Position numbers and translations under genes: made by a program. A DNA stretch of 30,041 nucleotides, from assembly GCA_030407315.1 (NCBI GenBank), contig JALQPE010002875.1, positions 1-30,041 on the forward strand. The letters run 5' to 3'. Of the stretch, positions 10,195-19,532 are shown piece by piece. The notes under the pieces are model-generated. The model saw nothing but the letters and a program-made list of their open reading frames with translations. It did no database searches and was not told where the DNA came from. Source of the DNA: Asparagopsis taxiformis (taxonomy: Eukaryota; Rhodophyta; Florideophyceae; Bonnemaisoniales; Bonnemaisoniaceae). Each line of letters starts with the position of its first letter. Positions within the stretch are counted from its first letter, which is position 1.

Positions 10195-10317
10195 GTAAAA
10201 TTTGGTAATTTTTTTGGCTCTGAAATTACTGCAGTAAAAAGCGATCTACCTAAGTGCACAAGCTAGATCGCTTTTTACTGCAGTAATTTCACAGCCAAAA
10301 AAATTACCAAATTTTAC
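10195..10317. repeat. Palindromic repeat copy 4
   Basis: Essentially the reverse complement of copy 3, including the asymmetric centre (CTAAGTGCACAAG). It was probably made by the inverted duplication rather than by independent insertion. Confidence 0.93.
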
Positions 10318-10680
10318 GCTCGTATTTTACGTCGTTTAGGGGACCTGTGCAAGGATTTACATCCTGTCTCGCATACACTTATTTGAATTCTATGAACAGG
10401 GTGTAAAGGAAGATGGGAAAACATTTACTTCTCAACATTTCTCCTGACAGGGTGCTGGTTACACAGAACAGTATTTCGTGTCCGTACTCGATGAATTACT
10501 CTGAGCCAGCTGAAATGGGCACATTGGCAGTGACGCATACAACTTGATAGACACAGTCAAGCTGCGTCAAAGACCGTTTATTGTAGAAAGTAAACGTAAG
10601 CCATTCTGTTTTGCTCAATAAAATCATCGAAGCAACGGTCGCGTTTAGTGCAGGCTAGAGCAGTCGCCGAAAAGGCGCCA
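10195..10680 (-). repeat. Inverted-duplication arm, permuted order
   Basis: Read on the minus strand, 10680-10551 matches block B (9733-9887) and 10550-10195 matches block A (9365-9725), including the last codons of the SET domain. There are scattered substitutions and small indels, so the copy is not recent. The truncated SET end at 10461-10550 is a non-functional gene fragment. Confidence 0.85.
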
Positions 10681-10701
10681 CGGGTCAGCTCAAGATGCGC
10701 T

Positions 10702-10823
10702 TAAAATTTGGAAATTTTTTTCGCTCTGAAATTACTGCAGTAAAAAGTGATCTACCTAAGTGCACAAAGCTAGATCACTTTTTACTGCAGTAATTTCAGA
10801 GCGAAAAAAATTACCAAATTTAA
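10702..10823. repeat. Palindromic repeat copy 5
   Basis: Near-perfect palindrome with matched CGCTCTGAAA/TTTCAGAGCG and AGTGATCTA/TAGATCACT variants and centre GTGCACAAAG. It lies about 500 bp upstream of the ParB/dioxygenase start. Confidence 0.93.
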
Positions 10824-11079
10824 TGCCCATCCTCCATTCTCTCCATGACCGTTCAATATGAGTTCTGATTGATTAGGACGCAACCGGCGGATATTATGCG
10901 CATTAGTTGTTATATTGCGCTGTCCCACGGTCCTGTTTGGACAACCTTCAAGTGCATACCTTACACGAACATCCACTTCTTCTTTCTCGGCTCCTACTCA
11001 TCTGCTACTCTCTCTGCTTCTTCTGCACCTGAAAAGCAATCCCGATCGAGGACTTCCCCCTACGAGACGCACTGTTCCG

Positions 11080-11103
11080 CTCTCTCTCTCTCTCTCTCTC
11101 TTT
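11080..11103 (+). repeat. CT dinucleotide microsatellite in a gene leader
   Basis: About eleven CT units within a long pyrimidine-rich stretch (about 10975-11300) directly upstream of the ATG at 11325. It is probably part of the promoter or 5' UTR. The reading frame of the next gene happens to stay open through it. Confidence 0.75.
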
Positions 11104-11324
11104 CACTCCCTACACCAATCTCTCCACCTCTACCTACCTCTCTCTGCCAACCTTTCAGAGATCCTCTCTACCACTTCATTGCCAATCTCTCTGGCACTAT
11201 CCACCACACTCTCCCTCCCACTGTCTCTCTAAAGCGACAGTCTATCTCTCCTCAACCATCTCTATTCTCCTATCCCCCTCTCTTTCTCACTACACTTCCG
11301 CGCTACCCACTCGGCAAAAACAAC

Positions 11325-14300
11325 ATGCCTCCGCGTACTATCCCTCTGTCGACCACCAGTGCAGCTCGAGAGCTCACCATCCCTGCCATGTCCCGCACTG
11401 GCACCTCGCTTTCGAACTACCTGTTCAGGGAAACGAAACTTCCGATCGCTGACATTCATGTCACGGAAGAAACATCCCGCGAGGTTGATGTCTCTCATGT
11501 TGAAGTGCTGTTCCAGAAGATGGTTCTCGAAGGCTTTCAGACCTCTTCTGTGGGCTCCATGACTGTGGTAAATCTACCATTTGGGCCCGATGGAACACGC
11601 TACTACATAGCGGACGGTCTTCATCGTCGTGGAGCTCTGGTGCGGGCGAAGGAGGAACAGGTTGAGCGTTTAGCTTCCGTTGTGGACAACGTTCCTGTCC
11701 AGGAAGCCTTGAGGCCGGATGGTGCGCCAATGACTATGGAGGATGTCCTTTACCTCAGTCAGCGGTTGAATGAGCTTGTTCACACTGTTTTGCCAACCAC
11801 CATCCGGGATCGTATACATGCTATCATTAGCATATACAATTGCAACCTCAAGTACGCTCAACCTGGGGATAGGAATCTGGCCAACATGACGGCTTCGCAG
11901 CTGTCTAATTGGTTCTTCCAACGTCATTTTTCTGGCATCCTCCGGAAGAGTACCGTGACGTCCATCGTCAATGTGGCTATGAATATGCGACGTTCGCCTC
12001 GCACGTACGCAGCCTACAAGATGGCTTCCGGGAGGAAGGAGAACGAGGTCGGCATCAGCCTTCTGGTCCTAAAAGACACAGCATTCACGAAGGCTGAAGA
12101 CCGTGCTAGTGAATTGATGGTGAAATGCCTTCACTACCGGTCTGTGCTGCTGATGCATTCGTTTGGACGTATCCCAGGTCTCCAGCTCCGTACATATCTC
12201 AATTACGTTAGAGATTTCTACGAGGTCATCCGTGAACTAGCACCCATGGTTGACCTCAGTACGGAGCAATTGGCAGACCTGGAAGACCTTGAACCGGATG
12301 GAAAGGAAATGATTCCGACCTGGAAATCCGTGTTCAAGCGTATGGTTCAGTACGAGGAGGAGCCGGTGCCGAAGAGAACGGAGAACCAAGATCTTCGTAT
12401 CGAAGATTTCCGTTCGGTCATCAAGCATCGTTTCAATGTTGCACCGAAGCAACAGACTCCTCCTCGTACTGAGCCGTTGGACTCTGCTGCGAATACCACT
12501 CCCGCCAATGACGTGGTAATGGAGGAGGGTGCGAGGGCTTCAACGAGTGCTCCTCCTGCACCTGTCCCTCCGCCAGGATCACCATCGCAAGTGCCTGGCA
12601 AGGATCGTTCTCCGACACAGTTCGGAGAAACTATCATCGAGCCTCTCCCTGTCCCCCTTCCCTCTGAGCCCCTCCCAGAGGATGAAACTGGTCCCTTGGA
12701 CATTTCTGCTGCTGTTCCACCTGAACAAACGCAGCAGAATGCTCCCGGGTCCTCAGGCAATCCCACCACCCCTCCTGCCAAACCCACCACCCCTCCTGCC
12801 AATCCTACCACCCCTCCTGCCAATCCCACCACCCCTTCTCCTCATCCCTCTCCTGCTCAGTCTCCCATGGCTGTCTCAACCCCCTCCGCTGCCCGGGTTC
12901 CATCTTCTCCCCCCAAGTCTCCTATGGCTGTGTCACCACCCTCCCCTGCTCCAGTTCCCCCCACACCTATGGGGGAACAGCAGAACCCCGAAATTGCGGA
13001 AGTCTCTGAACCGCTGGGGGGTGGTGCGGAGTATCCCGTTTCGCGTGCCATTCGCATTCCGGCCGACGAAACTACTCCACGCCCCTTCCCTTGCTCTCTT
13101 GGACCGCACTGTCGCTTTCCCGGCTCTGCCGCTGTGCACAAATGCACAGCGTGCAACTCTAAGCCAGTTCACAATCTGTGCGACTATCCCCGCGTCCACC
13201 ATCTCATCCCCATCAAGTACCTTAACCAAGGTGAGCGAGACATGGTCTTCGTCTGCTCCCGTCGGTGCTATGATGGTCGTCAACCCAATGACGCCCCTTC
13301 TTGGACCCCTCCTGCAGGGGTCACGTTACAAGAAGCGTGGGATGGTGATGAGTTTAATCCTTTTCGCAAAGGAGGCTCAACGACCGAGTCGGTGGAACAG
13401 GACAAGGGTGAAGCGGGTGTCAAGGACAAGAGGAGAACCGTAGGAGAGAAGACTCCCATATCGTTGGGCAAGGTCAAGAAGCCCTCCAAGAGTACCCGCC
13501 GAGGGGAAAAGAGGAAAAGGGACGATACCTTTAGTCCGCTTCCGGCCCGTGTTACTCGGTCGAAGACCAGAAGTGCTGCCGTTGCAGAGCAGCTCATCGC
13601 TCTTGGCAGCACTTCTTCCCCTCCTCCCTCCCTTCCGCTTCCTGGTCAACCCCCGTCTTCGGGTGAGAAGGAGCGTGACAATGAAGGTGAGAGTGAGGAG
13701 GAGGAAGAAACCCCCACGAAATCGAAGGTGACTTCGAAGGGGTTTCTGGTCCACCGGTACGAGGACGAACAGCCGAGTCCACCTCCCCACCTCCTCGAGA
13801 ATACTTCCGTGGCCGAAGCTGAATCGTTCGTCCGTTCAGTTTCGAGCCTACTTCATCCTGAACACCGCTCTGGGTTCTACTTGACGGAAGGGGAGGTGGA
13901 GGAACTGAGGGAGGATATTGACTCCATGGCTGGTTCTTCGTCCATCGAGAGGGCTGTGTATTTCGAGCGGGCAAGGGCTAGTATTGATTCTGATGGATAT
14001 GTTGTCCTGGAGAACATACTAGGAGCTAAGGAAGTGCGGTCTAGTATCCACGACCTTCTGGCAGCCTTTGCGAAGAAGTTCTCGGAAGACGAGGAAGGTG
14101 CGTGGATTTCGATTCTCAATTCCGGTTCTACAGCCAAGGATGCAGAAGGGGGGCCGTCTCGGCAGCGGTACATGACCCCCTGCAAGGCCGTTGTCGAAGA
14201 CCTGGACACGCTTGCGTCTGGTCCAATCGCTCACGATAAGGTTTCTGTGGATGTTCTGCTCGCTATTATAGCAGAAAAGCTCCACTTAGAAGATTCCGTT

Positions 14301-14909
14301 TCGTCATTGAAGGGATTCAAGGAAGGCTCCAAGCTCAGGTTCGGTAGAACAGGTCTTCGGATGCTGCTCACAGGGTCGGGCTGTGATCGTCAGATACCTC
14401 ATCTGGACTTCACATACCCCGGTCCACCGCCAGGGGAACCCAACCGATACTACGGTAAACCTGCACCAGATCCTGACTATGCATTCATTGCAACTGGTGC
14501 AGTGGGTTCCCCGATTCTGGTACGACCTCGCAGCCATACCTTCCTCAACTCCCCACGCAAGGCCTTCCTGGACGTCTGGCCCCACCTCGTTCCCAAGTTG
14601 GTCTGGATACCTCCCTTCTCTGTTTTTGTCTCTCGTGGAGACTTGGAACATGCAGGTCCAGGATGGCAGGACCACGATTTCGTGAAGACCAGGCTTTCCA
14701 ACACTGGAATGCCGTATGGTCACCATATTCGGGTCCACACAATGGCTGCGCGTGTCTCCTCCGAGCTCGTCAACGACCTAGTTTATGCGCCAGGGCTGGG
14801 TGACGACCCCAATGCTCTGCCGGAGCCCTACGATTTCGATCACGACTACGTGTCGGATAGTGATAAGGAAGAGGAAAGTAGTAGCGAAGAGTATATTACA
14901 GTTGAATAG
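11325..14909 (+). CDS. ParB-like N domain and Fe(II)/2OG dioxygenase-like fusion protein
   Basis: The frame is open from 10869, but that part is a CT-rich leader; the ATG at 11325 gives 1,194 codons. Residues 38-110 match the ParB/sulfiredoxin-type N domain: LPIADIHV, a helix ending in LEGFQ, then YYIADGLHRRGALVRA. A helical region follows to about 380. Residues 420-580 are Pro/Ser/Thr-rich and include four 7-residue repeats (NPTTPPA-type). A Cys/His cluster at about 590-650 (CSLGPHC, CTAC, CSRRC) probably binds zinc. Basic segments such as RRGEKRKRDD suggest nuclear localisation. The C-terminal 300 residues resemble a double-stranded beta-helix dioxygenase: H1026-L-D1028, distal H1109 in GDLEHAGPGW, and R1123 or R1136 as candidate 2-oxoglutarate-binding Arg. 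Such enzymes hydroxylate or demethylate proteins or nucleic acids. It is not clearly TET/JBP. It is the only long non-retroelement gene here without a frame break, suggesting it is functional. The substrate is unknown. Confidence 0.8.
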   Translation: MPPRTIPLSTTSAARELTIPAMSRTGTSLSNYLFRETKLPIADIHVTEETSREVDVSHVEVLFQKMVLEGFQTSSVGSMTVVNLPFGPDGTRYYIADGLHRRGALVRAKEEQVERLASVVDNVPVQEALRPDGAPMTMEDVLYLSQRLNELVHTVLPTTIRDRIHAIISIYNCNLKYAQPGDRNLANMTASQLSNWFFQRHFSGILRKSTVTSIVNVAMNMRRSPRTYAAYKMASGRKENEVGISLLVLKDTAFTKAEDRASELMVKCLHYRSVLLMHSFGRIPGLQLRTYLNYVRDFYEVIRELAPMVDLSTEQLADLEDLEPDGKEMIPTWKSVFKRMVQYEEEPVPKRTENQDLRIEDFRSVIKHRFNVAPKQQTPPRTEPLDSAANTTPANDVVMEEGARASTSAPPAPVPPPGSPSQVPGKDRSPTQFGETIIEPLPVPLPSEPLPEDETGPLDISAAVPPEQTQQNAPGSSGNPTTPPAKPTTPPANPTTPPANPTTPSPHPSPAQSPMAVSTPSAARVPSSPPKSPMAVSPPSPAPVPPTPMGEQQNPEIAEVSEPLGGGAEYPVSRAIRIPADETTPRPFPCSLGPHCRFPGSAAVHKCTACNSKPVHNLCDYPRVHHLIPIKYLNQGERDMVFVCSRRCYDGRQPNDAPSWTPPAGVTLQEAWDGDEFNPFRKGGSTTESVEQDKGEAGVKDKRRTVGEKTPISLGKVKKPSKSTRRGEKRKRDDTFSPLPARVTRSKTRSAAVAEQLIALGSTSSPPPSLPLPGQPPSSGEKERDNEGESEEEEETPTKSKVTSKGFLVHRYEDEQPSPPPHLLENTSVAEAESFVRSVSSLLHPEHRSGFYLTEGEVEELREDIDSMAGSSSIERAVYFERARASIDSDGYVVLENILGAKEVRSSIHDLLAAFAKKFSEDEEGAWISILNSGSTAKDAEGGPSRQRYMTPCKAVVEDLDTLASGPIAHDKVSVDVLLAIIAEKLHLEDSVSSLKGFKEGSKLRFGRTGLRMLLTGSGCDRQIPHLDFTYPGPPPGEPNRYYGKPAPDPDYAFIATGAVGSPILVRPRSHTFLNSPRKAFLDVWPHLVPKLVWIPPFSVFVSRGDLEHAGPGWQDHDFVKTRLSNTGMPYGHHIRVHTMAARVSSELVNDLVYAPGLGDDPNALPEPYDFDHDYVSDSDKEEESSSEEYITVE
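12759..12842 (+). repeat. Four 21-bp in-frame tandem repeats
   Basis: Units at 12759, 12780, 12801 and 12822 encode NPTTPPA, KPTTPPA, NPTTPPA and NPTTPSP. They lie in the Pro-rich linker of the ParB/dioxygenase gene. A second, looser repeat (SPMAVS) follows twice. Confidence 0.9.
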
Positions 14910-15133
14910 ATAGCATATTAACTATAACATGCTCTAAACTGATATTTCTCTTGTTTCCATGTTCTCCCACATTCCTATAGTCTACTTGTAGTTTGTCAGA
15001 ATCTCCTTCCGTTGATAGTCCTCTGCCCTCTCCCCTTCTCGTGCATGGCAAGGTAAAGAATGGTAGTATACTAGTTGCAACCAGTGTGCCTTCGCAAGTC
15101 GCGAAGGGCGCTGGACCCCTGGCGTTGAGGTCC

Positions 15134-15256
15134 TAAAATTTGGTAATTTTTTTCGCTCCGAAATTACTGCAGTAAAAAGCGATCTAGCAAAGTGCACCAA
15201 CCTAGATCACTTTTTACTGCAGTAATTTCGGAGCGAAAAAAATTACCAATTTTTTA
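15134..15256. repeat. Palindromic repeat copy 6
   Basis: Same family, with matched CGCTCCGAAA/TTTCGGAGCG arms. It is a hybrid at the inner site: GCGATCTAG on the left but CTAGATCACT on the right. Its right flank (ACATCTCCCGTTCCATG, 15256-15272) is identical to the right flank of copy 7. Confidence 0.92.
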
Positions 15257-16014
15257 CATCTCCCGTTCCATGGACACCGCGTTGACAGAGGTGCTCAAAC
15301 CAGGGAACCTGGCCACGTAAGCACGGTTGAGCTATCACTGTTTCAACAAAGTTAGTCATGTTGCAGCACTTCACAGAACACAACATTATTTTGAAATCAC
15401 TAGTTTGTACAACATTCCCATAGGTAAACGACCCATTCCGAATTCTGACTAGACATAGCAGCCACTAAACATACGTGTAAGACTTTTGAATTCCTGCTGC
15501 GGCTGGAATGCAATATGCACTATCCAAGTCTTTCCAAATAGGGGCTATCCCATACGTAGGGTACATGAAGTGAAGCTTTAAAGAAATTTGGTCTATTTTA
15601 CCTGCTAGTTTGTCTCGTCGACTTTACTTCCTAGATCATCTATATATAGACATGTAGTATACCGCGGAATGGGTCCTATGACAATAATACTCCTAATGAC
15701 CTATTGAGATTATCCTGTACGTACCTTCCCCTCTCGATATAACACATTAGAGTCGTATACGACTAAACCTACAACTATGATTACAGAAAAGGATAAATGA
15801 TGCCCACTGAGTACAAAGTACAGCATACACCTTGATGTTAACGCGTTCAATGTGCTCGCATAACTTCCTCTCCAAGGTTGGGAAGTAAACGTGCGTGTAT
15901 AACAGCCTCCGAGGAGGTGATGTCCCGAGCGCCCCAGGGAACTCAAGCGCTGCATATGGGGCTAATTCCGGTGCAGGTTGTTGGAAAAGCCCAAGTTCGG
16001 CGCCCGGAAGCTCA

Positions 16015-16154
16015 GGGAGATGTTGAAATTTGGTAATTTTTTTCACTCCGAAATTACTGCAGTAAAAAGTGATCTAGCAAAGTGCACCAACCTAGATCAC
16101 TTTTTACTGCAGTAATTTCGGAGCGAAAAAAATTATCAAATTTCAACATCTCCC
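16015..16154. repeat. Palindromic repeat copy 7
   Basis: The longest copy, 140 bp: symmetry extends beyond the common core into GGGAGATGTTGAAATTT and its complement AAATTTCAACATCTCCC. The inner arms use the AGTGATCTAG variant. It lies upstream of the transposase-like gene. Confidence 0.94.
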
Positions 16155-16369
16155 GTTCCATGAATGATTTCTGTTTATGGGTAGTATAGTCGTATGTTCA
16201 ACTGAGCAAGGTCATAGTTAAACTATTAGACTGTAACGGTCGACTTATTCATGTTCTCCCTTTCTACAGCTTTATATCTGTGTGTTTCGTTTCTATGCTC
16301 ACTACAGCAAGGCCTACACGCGGTCCCTCACACACATATCAGAGCCTGCATATTGTCTGTCATCGAGAC

Positions 16370-16537
16370 ATGGCAAGACCGAGAAAGTCTAGGACTGGCC
16401 TACGACTACGATACAACAATGTATACCCTGGTCGTAATCGGGCTCGGCGTTCGACTACCAGAACAGTTTCTGACCCTTTCTCCGTCCATCACATGGGCTG
16501 GAGACCAATGCAAAACCCTTCCCTCCCCCACAAATAG
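16370..16537 (+). other. Possible basic N-terminus of the transposase-like gene
   Basis: From the ATG at 16370 one frame reads MARPRKSRTGLRLR, then a basic stretch to the stop at 16535-16537. The RPRK start resembles an AT-hook. The next frame (-1) is open from 16474 and continues directly into the main transposase-like frame, so this may be its N-terminus after a one-base break near 16474-16534 (a C-rich run), or a first exon. Confidence 0.3.
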
Positions 16538-16551
16538 ACCATGACAGCACT

Positions 16552-18668
16552 TTGAACATTCCCCAGAATCCAAATGCTATCAACCACCGGCTCCCAGATG
16601 CAACACCCCCTTCCTCCCCTGTCCTGGATACGGCTACAACTGGGAACAATAGCTTGCATGCTATTGCTCTGGTACCCATGGATACCACTGTCTCTCTGGA
16701 GTACGCAAAAAGCGAAGAGGGAAACACCCTGCCACCTCCAGCAGTTGAAAACCTATCCACCATTCCCGACCATTGTGATATGATACTTCCTTCTAGGAGT
16801 GAACCTGCTTCTGCTGTTGCGACAGTTCCTACTGAATTCCATCACGATAGTTCTGACGAACCCGATGATGTATTCTCAGAACATGATACCGTGTCGAATG
16901 ATAAAGACCTGCTACTACAGGAGGAGGCAGAAGCGAAGCTCCTAATCTCTTCTCCCTTTATCATGAACACGTCCAATCCAGACAAAGCTCGCAATTACAT
17001 GACACAATGGACTACGCTGTATACTGTCGCAAAGCTGACAGGCTCCACAAAAAGTACTGCCGCTAGCTTGCAGGAAGATCGTGTTTTGTTCGATTTCGCG
17101 AGAAAAGGCTCAACGAATAAACATGTTCAGCAAGGTCTGCCTCATTATTCGACAATAGTGCGTAAGGTGAGACCGTGGCTATTCTACAATGCATGGTTAC
17201 GTTCGGAAACCGTATACTTCCCTGTAAACGCAGAGCGTAGTGCAGCTCGTGTTGCCTCTTCTGCAATTCTACGAAGAAGCAAGGTCGAACAAAACAAAGC
17301 TAGTCAATCAGCACCTGTACTTATCGTTCCACCAAGCGAATATGCACGAGCAGACATTACTACACCACATATATTCGACCTTGCGTGGCGTGATAACACA
17401 CAATTGGATGCTTCCGACTCGGATGAGTTACTAAGTTTCCATGGTAATGTGTGTACATCCAGGATAGGAAAATTCAGAGAGTACTCTCTGAAAGGACAAA
17501 ACTATACTCTGAGGGCAGAGAAGGATAAGGATGGCTCTCCGGTTCCTGCTTTCGGGGGTAGTATTGTGGAGCTTCGAGTGATATCAGGGCGGCACGCCTC
17601 TCCTCTAGATCCTACTCTCAGTTCCCTTTTCCAACAGGAATCACTATCTTCCAGCCATGAGTCGTTCAAAGCTCTCACATCTTCTTCGTGGATTAACTCT
17701 GGTGCCGCATTTCATAGCAGGCTTTCGGTCTCCCCGCATTCATATGGGTCCGCCTTCATCCTTCAGAAAGAGTCGTTCCGGGAATATGCTCGGCCGGGTG
17801 ATCACCTGACAGTTTTATCACCCAGTCCTGAGTGCAAACCTACTCAAAATTGTGGTATACAGTTCTTCATTGGGCTTGTCGTCAGCTCTCCCGGACCGCC
17901 AGGCCCATCACAAAAACTGCTCTTTCTCGTCAACTCTGAAGGGCATTACAAAGTTGTCGGCGGAACTCGTGCAATCAATAATGTCAAGTTATTGAAACCA
18001 GGCACGAGCCCCAGCCCCTTTCATCCTACACATCTCCGTGGGGTTCTCAGCTGTGGTACCACATACTACGTCTATCCATTTCTTTTATACTGCGATGACT
18101 TCAATGAAGCCTCTGGTAAGAAAGGGAGTGCTGGAGGATGCTATATGCTCCCAATGGGTCTTCCGCTGGACTGTCGCCGGAACAGTTCTGCTGTGCGCGT
18201 TATCGGTGTCACAGGTCCTGGTGTTAGTACAAACCATATCCTTCGACATATCTCTAGAGACATTATTGAAGGATGTACGTCGGGGTTTCGTGATGTCGAT
18301 CCAGACGGAAATGAATGTCTAATTTTCCTGGACTTTATTGGTTTCGTGTCGGATTATCCTGCCTGTTCTCATGTGCTGGATGTCATGGGGCACAACGCAG
18401 ACTGCCCATGCCATTTGTGTTTCTTTGTAAGAGGGGGGAAATATGGGAAGAACTCGCAGTTTGGCTACGACACCCGTTTACATTCGAGCTCTGATACACA
18501 CTTTCGCACATCCGAGCGAACAGCTGCTGTTCAGTCATCGGAAAGTTCTGCAAACATCTTGAAGTATCTGGGTTTGAGAACAGTGCAAAATATCACAGAC
18601 ACTCCATTGCATCTCATTGAAAGACTACTTCATGAAGCTAGGTCCAAAGGGCTAGTTCCAACCGGGAC
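16552..18668 (+). pseudogene. DDE transposase-like gene, 5' part, interrupted by retrotransposon
   Basis: This frame has no ATG until 16678 and runs unbroken into the LTR at 18669. The first 150 residues are low-complexity and acidic. The region around 18076-18430 has the hallmarks of the Plavaka/Tnp2/KDZ-type DDE transposases: YPFLLYCDDFN (candidate first catalytic Asp, 18094-18099), GVTGPGVSTNHILRHISRDI, then LDFIGFVSDYPAC (second Asp, 18352-18354) and the zinc-knuckle-like DCPCHLCFF. The enzyme would cut and join transposon ends in the nucleus. The last 18 codons before the stop at 18708 are LTR sequence, not the original protein. After the 3' LTR and one target duplication the same frame resumes (26419). 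The subfamily is uncertain because the family resemblance was judged by eye. Confidence 0.7.
18664..18668 (+). repeat. Target site duplication, left copy
   Basis: GGGAC immediately before the 5' LTR (which starts TGTCAGGG). The same five bases follow the 3' LTR at 26414-26418. Five-base duplications are usual for Ty3/gypsy integration. Confidence 0.95.
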
Positions 18669-19160
18669 TGTCAGGGATCAGCCCTCTAGACCTCATGGTA
18701 AACACTAGATTCCTGTTCTTATAACACCATACCCCGACCAACCAATAAGATAGTACCATTCCACAGAGACCAAAGCTCCCAACTACAAGGGAAGCTTACA
18801 GTAACCACTCCTACGAGGCTACTTACAGCTTTCCACATACCTTACACCACCTAGGAGACACTTGAGCAGGCTACTTACATGTTATGATAGACTTACAACA
18901 CCTGTCATGTGACTGACACGGTTACTTACAAGATTACATGGCTTTTTCAGCCACTTTCGCCCCACTTACAGGGTTACTTACACACATACGCCCGTATGAC
19001 AGGTAACTTACAACTGTAACTGACGGAAACCTCGTTTTTTCAATGAAATTTCAACTGTAAGCCTACATGTAAGAAATGTAAGCTTACACTGTAAGCCGCC
19101 CTGCGGGGCCCGGTCGCGCCCGGCTCCAGGTTTCCACGTGTCAGGGGTTCCTGCCGAACA

Positions 19161-19280
19161 TTGCTGGACTCTTACACGTGTTACATTGCTGGACTCTTAC
19201 ACGTGTTACATTGCTGGACTCTTACACGTGTTACATTGCTGGACTCTTACACGTGTTACATTGCTGGACTCTTACACGTG
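19161..19280 (+). repeat. 25-bp minisatellite in 5' LTR, five units
   Basis: Units of TTGCTGGACTCTTACACGTG plus TTACA start at 19161, 19186, 19211, 19236 and 19261 (the last lacks TTACA). Each contains the E-box/G-box palindrome CACGTG; another CACGTG lies just upstream at 19135-19140. Probably an upstream activating array. Confidence 0.95.
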
Positions 19281-19439
19281 GCCCTCCCTGTCACACTCTC
19301 CTTATGACCGTTTCCAGATCCGCCACCACCAACAATATCTCCCATTCTCCTCTCCTATTGGTTGATCTCCCGATGCCTACTCCTCGTAGCTCCTCGTAGT
19401 TACCCTTCATTTTACCCCTCCTAGAGCTACCTCCTAGTC

Positions 19440-19447
19440 TATATAAA
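19440..19447 (+). promoter_or_regulatory. TATA box of the 5' LTR
   Basis: TATATAAA, 82 bp before the LTR end. It is conserved in the 3' LTR. It would drive the genomic RNA of the retrotransposon. Confidence 0.75.
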
Positions 19448-19532
19448 CTACCCTCCGCTCCCCACCTCAGGGATTCGGAGGTACCTTCGACCGGAACATC
19501 TTCTCCCAAGTTGTGCCTTAACCCCCACAGCT

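Larger units (their letters stand above)
9456..11324. other. Intergenic region with three palindromes and an inverted duplication
   Basis: No gene is supported between the SET domain stop and the ATG at 11325. The region is filled by palindromes 3, 4 and 5, both arms of an inverted duplication, and a unique spacer (about 9890-10190) with a 74-codon frame of no recognisable content. The last 350 bases are a pyrimidine-rich leader for the next gene, including a CT microsatellite at 11080-11103. Confidence 0.6.
14910..16369. other. Intergenic region with palindromes 6 and 7
   Basis: No supported gene. The region lies between the ParB/dioxygenase stop and the transposase-like gene. It contains two palindromes and an AT-richer stretch (15300-15800) without long frames. 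The short open frames do not look coding. Confidence 0.55.
18669..19529 (+). repeat. 5' LTR (861 bp)
   Basis: Begins TGTCAGGG and ends CCCCCACA. It contains many TTACA motifs in the U3-like part (18795-19090), five 25-bp tandem units at 19161-19280, and TATATAAA at 19440-19447. Transcription probably starts about 25-35 bases after the TATA box. Confidence 0.97.

Noticed and set aside
12347..14285. Long minus-strand and alternative-frame ORFs over the ParB/dioxygenase gene
   Set aside because: They mirror the GC-rich coding strand and its Pro repeats and carry no domain; they are shadow frames.
14300..14760. Calling the dioxygenase domain TET/JBP
   Set aside because: The H-x-D, H and Arg pattern is shared by many 2OG enzymes. 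I could not confirm TET/JBP-specific features by eye.
5971..16154. Giant-virus (NCLDV) integration, suggested by hairpins between genes and mixed enzyme content
   Set aside because: I found no capsid, packaging ATPase, DNA polymerase or other viral hallmark gene, and the transposase-like gene explains the mobility better.
19138..19399. Open frames through the LTR 25-bp repeats (repeated HCWTLTRVTLLDSYTC)
   Set aside because: They are produced by translation of the tandem repeat, sit inside the LTR promoter region and appear in more than one frame.
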